From the NCBI GenBank assembly GCA_030621785.1, contig JAUXGZ010000012.1:1-38696 (forward strand): a stretch of DNA of 38,696 nt. The letters are read 5' to 3'. The DNA is from Gammaproteobacteria bacterium. GTDB taxonomy: Bacteria > Pseudomonadota > Gammaproteobacteria > DSM-19610. The position numbers and the translations under genes were made by a program. Positions 32,994 through 38,696 of this stretch are shown in pieces (position 1 is the stretch's first letter; the number at the start of each line of letters is the position of its first letter). The notes beneath the pieces were generated by a model. That model searched no databases and was not told where the DNA came from. It was given only the letters and a program-made list of their open reading frames with translations.

Positions 32994-33695
32994 ATGGCCA
33001 GATTGATTGCAGCACTGATTCGACATGGCGACTATCGACAGTTGCCGGATACTCCCAGCGCACACCAGCCCTATCCACTCAGCAGCGAAGGTGAAAACCA
33101 GGCGCGGGCAGGTGCGCAGCTTCTGCATGACATGATGGTGAAGAATGGCTGGGTGCTGGAGCCCTGCATCGATTCATCGCGTATGTTGCGTGCCTGGCAG
33201 ACTGCGACGATATTTGCGGACCGGCTTGCGGGACTGGCTTCATCCACACCGGTTATAAAGAGCTATGACGAATTGGCTGAAAGAGGCGTCGGCTGCCTCG
33301 CCAACCTCACGCTTGCACAGATAGAGGTCATTCTGCGGCAGGATCCACGTTTCCCTGATCCACCTGCCGACTGGAAGGTGGATAGCTACTACTGCCTGCC
33401 ATTACAGGGCGCGGAATCTCTCATGCAGGCTGGTGAGCGGGTGGCTACACACCTGGTTCGATCCATGGCGGCATTGCCGCCGGACGAGCATGACAGGGTA
33501 AAGATCTTTACCGGGCACGGTGCAGCTTTTCGTCATGCAGCATGTCATCTTGGCGTGCTGGATTTCGGGCAGATCAGGCAACTGAGTATGTATCATTGTC
33601 AGCCCGTAATGATCGAGTATTTGTCCACAGGGCAATGGCGTCATGCAGCGGGAGAATGGAAAGTCCGCTCCGGGTATAGCCCGTTTACAGACTAG
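32994..33695 (+). CDS. Histidine phosphatase superfamily protein
   Basis: A 233-aa histidine phosphatase. ALIRHGDY (His11) is the catalytic loop, DSSRMLRAWQTA holds the substrate-binding Arg, YDELAERGVGCL supplies the acidic residue and FTGHGAAFRHA the second His. It lies 6 nt after the SixA-NUDIX gene, and the next gene begins within 10 nt of its stop. This is one of three histidine phosphatases here, and all three differ in sequence, so they are not recent duplicates. The substrate, protein phosphohistidine or a small phosphoester, cannot be told. Confidence 0.88.
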   Translation: MARLIAALIRHGDYRQLPDTPSAHQPYPLSSEGENQARAGAQLLHDMMVKNGWVLEPCIDSSRMLRAWQTATIFADRLAGLASSTPVIKSYDELAERGVGCLANLTLAQIEVILRQDPRFPDPPADWKVDSYYCLPLQGAESLMQAGERVATHLVRSMAALPPDEHDRVKIFTGHGAAFRHAACHLGVLDFGQIRQLSMYHCQPVMIEYLSTGQWRHAAGEWKVRSGYSPFTD

Positions 33696-33700
33696 GTGAG
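33693..33700 (+). promoter_or_regulatory. Ribosome binding site deciding the start at 33705
   Basis: The purine-rich stretch TAGGTGAG lies just before the ATG at 33705 and overlaps the GTG at 33696, so the ATG is the better start. Confidence 0.5.
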
Positions 33701-33704
33701 CGTC

Positions 33705-35063
33705 ATGCAATTGAAAAACTCCCACAAGTACCTTCCACGTTACAAGGGTGAATCATGGATTGAAGCCTGCCTTCCGAAGCAGGGGCAGGTCTGGATGCCG
33801 GGAAAACGACACGCCGTTAAAAAAGATAAATACCATAGTGCCGCCTACGCGCAGGAAATGAGCAAGGCTATCGGGCAGGACCCATGGAAATGGCCGAAGC
33901 GTAGCCTGTATTTCATTTCCGACATGCACGCTGATGCAGATGCCTTCATTGCCTCTCTGGTGGCCTCGGGTGGCGTGAAAAAAACCGGGCCGCGAGACCG
34001 GGATTTCAGGCTCACCAAAGCCGGGCGGAAGGCACGCTTTCTCATTGGTGGTGATTGTTTTGACAAGGGTCCGGATACGTTGCGCTTGCTGGATGTCATG
34101 CGCGTTCTGATTGACCGCGGCGGGGATGTGCAGTTACTGGCAGGTAATCATGATATCCGCATGCTGGTCGGAATAATGAAGGTCGGGATGAAACCAGACC
34201 CGAGAATTGATCATTTTTTCATTCGTATGGGACCCAAGATGGTTCCCTTTCTGAGCGAAATCCGTGACCGCTATCTGACGGGAAAACATGCATTGCGTGG
34301 TGTGCCCGATAGCCGCGAGTGTAGACGCTTGCTGTATCCCCCGAAAAGCTGGTTTCGGGAGTTCCCACAGCTGGCCGCATGGGCGATGCCGGATTCGACA
34401 ATCGAACGCGAAGTGGAGAGATTGCGCAGGAAGATGGGGCATTTTGAAGCGGATTGCGAGAAGGCAGGGCTTTCCCGGCGCATGGTGTACGCGGCGGCGA
34501 AGAAATGGCATGAGCTGTTTTTACGCCCGAAAGGTGAGTACGCGTGGTTTTATAAACGCATGCAGCTTGCATACCGTGAAGGTTCCTTTATTTTTGTGCA
34601 CGCCGGTATCGATGACAGAATGGCCCGACTGATCAGTGAAAAAGGCGTGAAGCGTATCAATCGAAAATTCCGCAAGCAGATGTACCGGGATCCATTCGAC
34701 TTTTACTATGGCCCCATGGCGAATATCATTCGTACCAAGTATCGTCCGGTGGACCGGCCCCTGACCCGGCACGGCGTCAGGCTGCTTAGAAAAAATAGTC
34801 ATATACACGCTATTGTTCATGGACATCGTAACCTGCTGCACGGGCAACGCGTCATGTTGAGGAAAGGCATCGTTAACTTTGAGTGTGATACCACGCTGGA
34901 TCGTAATTCAAGGAAAAAAGAGGGGCTTGAAGGACCGGGCGCGGCGGTTACCATCTTCAGGCCCGAAGGGCTGGTGATGGGAGTCAGTACTGACTATCCT
35001 TATATCAAGGTATTTGAACCGGCATCGATCAACCATCAGGCTGCCATTTCCGGACGTACATAA
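33705..35063 (+). CDS. Calcineurin-like metallophosphoesterase
   Basis: A 452-aa protein with the metallophosphoesterase motifs in order: ISDMHAD (D73, H75), GGDCFDKGP (115-123, equivalent to GDxxDRG), LAGNHDIR (145-152) and a late VHGHRN. These bind two metal ions and cleave phosphate esters or anhydrides. The Phe-Asp-Lys variant of the second motif resembles Ser/Thr-phosphatase-like and Ap4A-hydrolase-like branches. The ~60 residues before the first motif are basic and without similarity I recognise, and an insert (about 175-300) separates GNHD from the C-terminal His motifs. It is in the same run as the two histidine phosphatases. Confidence 0.87.
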   Translation: MQLKNSHKYLPRYKGESWIEACLPKQGQVWMPGKRHAVKKDKYHSAAYAQEMSKAIGQDPWKWPKRSLYFISDMHADADAFIASLVASGGVKKTGPRDRDFRLTKAGRKARFLIGGDCFDKGPDTLRLLDVMRVLIDRGGDVQLLAGNHDIRMLVGIMKVGMKPDPRIDHFFIRMGPKMVPFLSEIRDRYLTGKHALRGVPDSRECRRLLYPPKSWFREFPQLAAWAMPDSTIEREVERLRRKMGHFEADCEKAGLSRRMVYAAAKKWHELFLRPKGEYAWFYKRMQLAYREGSFIFVHAGIDDRMARLISEKGVKRINRKFRKQMYRDPFDFYYGPMANIIRTKYRPVDRPLTRHGVRLLRKNSHIHAIVHGHRNLLHGQRVMLRKGIVNFECDTTLDRNSRKKEGLEGPGAAVTIFRPEGLVMGVSTDYPYIKVFEPASINHQAAISGRT

Positions 35064-35102
35064 GGTGTCAAGCGGGAATGCCGGCAACGGATTTATAACA
35101 GC

Positions 35103-35372
35103 ATGAGAAGAGGAAAAAGAAGTTTCCGCCACCAGTCATTGCAGGATAAAAAATCCATCCGGGATATTCTGGAAGCGATCACCAGCGGTGTGGCCAAAGG
35201 CAAGATCAGCTTTAGTGATGAAGATGACAAAATTGTCATGCGACCGGAGGGGCTGCTGGATCTGAAAATAACCGCGACCCAGGAAGAGAATCGCAACCGG
35301 TTCAATATTCGCATAAGCTGGCAGGTAGAAGAGAAAACAGTGAACCGGAAGAAGCAACTGTCTGTGAAGTGA
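35103..35372 (+). CDS. Amphi-Trp domain protein
   Basis: An 89-aa protein. After a basic tail it shows FRHQSLQDKKSIRDILEAI, a helix, then GVAKGKISFSDEDDKIVM, LLDLKITATQEENRNRFNI and RISWQ (Trp73), the alternating pattern of the amphi-Trp domain: an N-terminal helix, then amphipathic strands and a terminal Trp. This small domain is a regular partner of the ATP-grasp and HprK-like kinase genes in the GAK set. Its role is unknown; possibilities are a modification target, carrier or adaptor. The start ATG lacks a good ribosome site and follows the phosphoesterase stop by 39 nt. Confidence 0.78.
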   Translation: MRRGKRSFRHQSLQDKKSIRDILEAITSGVAKGKISFSDEDDKIVMRPEGLLDLKITATQEENRNRFNIRISWQVEEKTVNRKKQLSVK

Positions 35373-35455
35373 TATTTTGATGTTTACGGTGGTGAGGCTG
35401 TAAACTGCCCGTGTACAAGCCTCAGAAAGCCGGTTAATGGGCGCATAAAATAGTG

Positions 35456-35485
35456 TTGAGAATTTTTACAGAACCATGCTACATT
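35456..35485 (+). promoter_or_regulatory. Candidate sigma-70 promoter giving a leaderless transcript
   Basis: TTGAGA (35456-35461) is followed after 18 nt by TACATT (35480-35485). The -10 ends only 7 nt before the ATG at 35493, so transcription would begin at or within a base or two of the start codon. No ribosome site precedes that ATG, which fits a leaderless mRNA. Confidence 0.45.
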
Positions 35486-35492
35486 ACCAGCC

Positions 35493-36203
35493 ATGCGCGC
35501 GATCATAACCAGGCATTATAAAACGCTGATTAATGCGTCTGAGCAGATCCTGGGCTGGGGTGACTCACCGCGTGACAAAGGCTGGATGGCTGATGTCGAG
35601 TTTGTCAGCTCCCGGTTTCAGGAACACGAAATCCATTTCGATGCCGTGTACTCAAGCGATCTGGAACGATCCCGGCAGACTGCAATGTTTCACGCCCGGC
35701 TCCTTGGCATACATATTATCCACGATACGCCGGCGCTGAATGAGGTCAACTACGGGAAGCTGTACAAGAAGAAGAAAAAGTGGGTGGCCGAACACTATCC
35801 ACGGCACAAGAAAGATCCGGATCTGGTCTATCCTGACGGGGAGAGTTTTCGTCAGATGCAACAGCGCAGTGTTGATCATCTCGCCGGCATGGCAAAGAGA
35901 CATCCGGAGGAAACGGTTCTCATTGTCGTGCATGCCGGGGTAATAAGAGGGCTGGTCAGCCATTTTCTTGGCCTGAACTATGCGGATAATCTCAAACACA
36001 AAATCTCACACCGCTATATCGGGGATTTCCGGTTTGACGGGGAAAGCTGTGTGTGTTACGACGAGCTGGGTAGAACTTCCGGATTTGTCGGTGATGGCGC
36101 CATTGAGATACCCTTTTCCTGTCCGGTTGCAGAAGCTCCTGTGATTTCTGCAAGACTGCAGTCTGCGCCGAAAATTTCCACCCGGCCGGCCGGAAGTATC
36201 TGA
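35493..36203 (+). CDS. Histidine phosphatase superfamily protein
   Basis: A 236-aa phosphatase of the broad phosphoglycerate-mutase-like group. The catalytic loop reads IITRHYKT (Arg7, His8), with Tyr in place of the usual Gly. SSDLERSRQTA holds the substrate Arg, NEVNYGKLY the acidic residue and VVHAGVIRGL the second catalytic His. It is separated from the amphi-Trp gene by 120 nt with its own candidate promoter and has no ribosome site, so it may be a separate unit. It ends 6 nt before the end of the convergent Na/Pi transporter gene. The last ~35 residues are low in similarity and rich in Pro/Ala. Confidence 0.86.
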   Translation: MRAIITRHYKTLINASEQILGWGDSPRDKGWMADVEFVSSRFQEHEIHFDAVYSSDLERSRQTAMFHARLLGIHIIHDTPALNEVNYGKLYKKKKKWVAEHYPRHKKDPDLVYPDGESFRQMQQRSVDHLAGMAKRHPEETVLIVVHAGVIRGLVSHFLGLNYADNLKHKISHRYIGDFRFDGESCVCYDELGRTSGFVGDGAIEIPFSCPVAEAPVISARLQSAPKISTRPAGSI

Positions 36204-36209
36204 TTCGGC

Positions 36210-38033
36210 CTATACGTCACTTTCGCCGGGTTCCTCGTTCCCGGCTACTTCTTTTTCCTCGGGTACGACGGCTTTCGCCATTCTCTTGGCGAAGTAGTAG
36301 ATCCGTTTCAGTTTTTCGATAATATCGATCTCCAGCGTGTAGGCCGCCAGCCGGTTTGGTTCTTCGGCAACCAGGCGCCGGGTTTCGTGCATGGCTGCGG
36401 ACTCCATCAGGCGACTGATATCAGATTTCATGGCAATGACTTCCTGGGCCGCTTTCTGATCATTTTCCATGACAGCATCAATGGCCAACTCAGTGGAAAT
36501 CGATACTACGTGATGCAGTTTGTACAGTACCTCGCGCGTTTCCTCGCTGATCGACACCTGTGTCGAGATTCTCTCATTGCCAAGATAGACCATGTCGGTT
36601 TCGATGATGTCGCCAATATTTTCCAGATCGTTGGAGGCGGCCATGAGGTTGACAAGTGCCCGGGTCTGCTGCTCCGTCAATTCATTCTGGCTGACCTGCC
36701 CCAGGTAGGTCACGATGTGGCCATGCAGGATATCGACGTCGTCATCGATCCGGGCAATATCTTTCAGCATCATCCGGTCACCGGTGGAGATGGCAGGCAT
36801 GATGTCCCGCAACATTTCCTTGACGAGCTTACCCATGTGGCCGATCTCGAGGCGAACCCGGTCAAGCGCCAGCGAGGGGGTATCGAGAAGTTCCTCATCG
36901 AGATATTTTGGCCCGGTGACTTTTGCTTCTTCGACCGGTTTATCCGGAACCAGTCTCTCCACCAGGCGGGCGAACTGGCCGGTAAAGCCGATAAACAGCA
37001 ATGTATTCGCAATATTGAAAATAGTATGGGCATTGGCGATCTGCCGCGGCGTTTCGGCAGCCAGCCTGCTGGTACCCGATAATTCCGCATGTGCCGGTGA
37101 CAACAGGGTGACGACTTCTGCGAGGTAGGGGATTAAGCCGATCCATACCAGCACACCGAACACGTTGAACAGCACATGCACAACGGCGGCTCGCACGGCC
37201 TCGCGGGGTTTTCCGATCGCGGCAAGCATGGCAGTAACGCAGGTGCCGATATTGGCTCCGAAGGCGAGTGCAATACCGGCTTGCAGGGTAATAAAACCCT
37301 GGGCGGCCATGACGATGACGATGCCCGTGGTGGCCGAGGACGACTGGATCAGAGCGGTAAAACCGGCTGCCACCAGGATCCCGATTAGCGGGTTGTCCAT
37401 ATGGGACATCAGGTCGAGAAAAGGCTGGTAGCTGCGCAGGGGACTCATGGCGTCACTCATAACGCTCATGCCGAAGAATATCAGTCCAAGTCCCATCAGC
37501 ATGTTGCCGTACTGCCTGATCTTTTCCTGTCTGGAGAAGAACAGCATGCCGAACCCGCCCGCGATCATCAGCAGGGCGAATTTTGTTACTTTGAAAGCGA
37601 CGATCTGGGCGGTAATCGTGGTGCCGATATTGGCCCCCATGATGACACCAACGGATTGGGCCAGTGACATCAGTCCGGCCGTAATGAAACCCACGACCAG
37701 TACCGTAGTGACTGACGAGGACTGGATGATGGCGGTCACGAAAGCCCCGGTTGCCGCTCCCATGATGCGGTTGCTTGTGAGTTTTGCCAGGATGGTCTTC
37801 ATGCGCTCGCCGGCGACAGCCTTGAGCGCCTCCGCCATCTGGTCCATGCCAAACAGAAACAGGGCCAGACCGCCGAGCAGCTTCATGCCCATGTCCCACC
37901 AGCTGATTCCGCTGTCTGCCCCGGATGCGGCGAACGCCGGACTTACCGAGAATACCGCCATGACGGCAAAGGTGGTCAACAGGTTACGGGACGACGAACA
38001 AGCTGGAGTTGTGAAACGGAAGCGGCTGAACAT
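36210..38033 (-). CDS. Na/Pi-cotransporter family protein with C-terminal PhoU domain
   Basis: A 607-aa membrane protein. Residues 18-36 form a hydrophobic segment ending SPAFA-A, which looks like a cleavable signal peptide. Two inverted repeats each carry the QSSS motif of the SLC34/NptA family (QSSSVTT at 104-110 and QSSSATT at 230-236), which coordinates sodium and phosphate. The C-terminal ~200 residues form a PhoU-like helical domain (NDLENIGDIIETD). Such bacterial proteins move phosphate or regulate it. Start ATG at 38033 has GGGGTAA upstream. It is transcribed toward the third histidine phosphatase and follows the universal stress gene in the same direction by about 100 nt. Confidence 0.93.
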   Translation of the reverse strand: MFSRFRFTTPACSSSRNLLTTFAVMAVFSVSPAFAASGADSGISWWDMGMKLLGGLALFLFGMDQMAEALKAVAGERMKTILAKLTSNRIMGAATGAFVTAIIQSSSVTTVLVVGFITAGLMSLAQSVGVIMGANIGTTITAQIVAFKVTKFALLMIAGGFGMLFFSRQEKIRQYGNMLMGLGLIFFGMSVMSDAMSPLRSYQPFLDLMSHMDNPLIGILVAAGFTALIQSSSATTGIVIVMAAQGFITLQAGIALAFGANIGTCVTAMLAAIGKPREAVRAAVVHVLFNVFGVLVWIGLIPYLAEVVTLLSPAHAELSGTSRLAAETPRQIANAHTIFNIANTLLFIGFTGQFARLVERLVPDKPVEEAKVTGPKYLDEELLDTPSLALDRVRLEIGHMGKLVKEMLRDIMPAISTGDRMMLKDIARIDDDVDILHGHIVTYLGQVSQNELTEQQTRALVNLMAASNDLENIGDIIETDMVYLGNERISTQVSISEETREVLYKLHHVVSISTELAIDAVMENDQKAAQEVIAMKSDISRLMESAAMHETRRLVAEEPNRLAAYTLEIDIIEKLKRIYYFAKRMAKAVVPEEKEVAGNEEPGESDV

Positions 38034-38135
38034 TGTTATTACCCCGAAAATTGTTTGCCATCGCCGGGTGGATGAAATCGGGGCCGGATCCGATGCTGCA
38101 GGAGTCAGTCCCTGTTGTCAGGTGATGCCGTTTTG

Positions 38136-38618
38136 TCAGGACTGATGTTTTTCGCCATTCTTGACGATCATGACCGGCACCGGCGCCAGGCGTACGATCT
38201 GTTCTGCCTTGGAGCCCAGCATGGCGCGAGCGAGTCCGGTCCGACCCTGGCTACCCATAATGATCATGCGCGCGTGGATTTTTTTCGCCGCCTCCAGAAT
38301 CCGGTTGACCGGTAGCCCGACAACCAGCATGGTCGCCGCGTGTTCCAGGGCCGGCAATCCGGAATGTTGTCTCTGCATCCGGTGAACAAATTCATCCAGC
38401 ATCTCGGCAGCAACGTCCTCCATGCGTCGCAGCTGTTTGTTTCTTCCCTTGACTGAATAATAGCCGGGTGCTTCCCCTGGATCATGGACAACATGCAGTA
38501 TAACGAGCTTGTTGCCCAGTGTTTTTGCCAGTTCGGCCGCGCACAGCAGCGCCGACTCGGAATGAGATGAAAAATCAACGGGGACCAGGATTGGTTGGTT
38601 TTTTTCTGCGGTGGCCAA
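38136..38618 (-). CDS. Universal stress protein (UspA family)
   Basis: A 160-aa USP-fold protein, starting ILVPVDFSSHSESAL near residue 10. The ATP-binding signature G-x2-G-x9-G-[ST] is present as GSQGRTGLARAMLGS (about 122-136), followed by KAEQIVRLAPVPVMIVK, so it is probably an ATP-binding member. The only plausible start is TTG at 38618; the frame upstream is closed by TGA at 38628-38630 and the next Met lies far inside the domain. No clear ribosome site precedes it. Loose linkage to the Na/Pi transporter suggests a stress or energy link, not more. Confidence 0.9.
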   Translation of the reverse strand: MATAEKNQPILVPVDFSSHSESALLCAAELAKTLGNKLVILHVVHDPGEAPGYYSVKGRNKQLRRMEDVAAEMLDEFVHRMQRQHSGLPALEHAATMLVVGLPVNRILEAAKKIHARMIIMGSQGRTGLARAMLGSKAEQIVRLAPVPVMIVKNGEKHQS

Positions 38619-38627
38619 GATCGAAAT

Positions 38628-38696
38628 TCACTCGCTGTACTTGAGACGGTTGTGAAAATGATTCAGGAGCTTCTTGCGCAACTTGGACTGCTGGTG
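38628..38696 (-). CDS. Possible C-terminal end of a further upstream gene (partial)
   Basis: The frame is open for 22 codons from the right edge to a TGA at 38628-38630, ending LLNHFHNRLKYSE. It stops 9 nt before the UspA start, as operon genes often do. Too short to name. Confidence 0.35.
   Translation of the reverse strand, partial: HQQSKLRKKLLNHFHNRLKYSE

Overview
The window looks like a chromosomal segment of a Gram-negative gammaproteobacterium, probably a halotolerant or chemolithoautotrophic sulfur- or nitrogen-oxidising lineage. This is inferred from gene content, not from a marker gene: a bacterial sucrose synthase next to a sucrose-phosphate synthase, a DsrC-family sulfur protein, a PpnN nucleosidase and many phosphate-handling proteins. 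No rRNA, tRNA, CRISPR array, insertion sequence or phage gene was seen.

Region 1 (1-10997, + strand) is a compact run of four large proteins. The first is cut by the window edge and resembles the C-terminus of DUF6603-type proteins; the next three (1092, 1618 and 579 aa) have no function I can name. They carry strongly patterned motifs (LRPWLALIVL, QPYG, DPLWFLCRQWQFGEF) that I recall in co-occurring uncharacterised proteins of other bacteria. The run ends at a perfect 19-bp inverted repeat.

Region 2 (11099-22884) is metabolic. It holds a DsrC-like protein without the penultimate cysteine, a 421-nt AT-rich spacer with a palindrome, a small HMA-like protein with a clear terminator, and a two-gene sucrose operon on the - strand (sucrose-phosphate synthase, then sucrose synthase). 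Then come PpnN with a nucleotide-exchange transporter, and an N-formylglutamate amidohydrolase translationally coupled to an unusual symporter/solute-binding-protein fusion.

Region 3 (22944-38618) is the most striking. On the - strand lies a coupled operon of a CYTH-like/CHAD protein, a ParA-like ATPase and a 2-phosphoglycerate kinase. Upstream of it is a CofD-like protein. Running divergently are a NUDIX hydrolase, a PhoU-like/aminoglycoside-phosphotransferase-like fusion, an ATP-grasp enzyme, an HprK-related kinase, a SixA-NUDIX fusion, a second histidine phosphatase, a calcineurin-like phosphatase, an amphi-Trp domain protein and a third histidine phosphatase. A Na/Pi-type transporter with a PhoU tail and a universal stress protein follow on the - strand. 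The ATP-grasp, amphi-Trp, HprK-related kinase and CofD-like set matches what protein-family databases call the 'GAK system', whose biochemistry is, to my knowledge, undetermined. The window surrounds that core with phosphatases, NUDIX enzymes and polyphosphate/phosphate-type domains, suggesting a system that makes, senses and removes a phosphorylated metabolite or protein mark.
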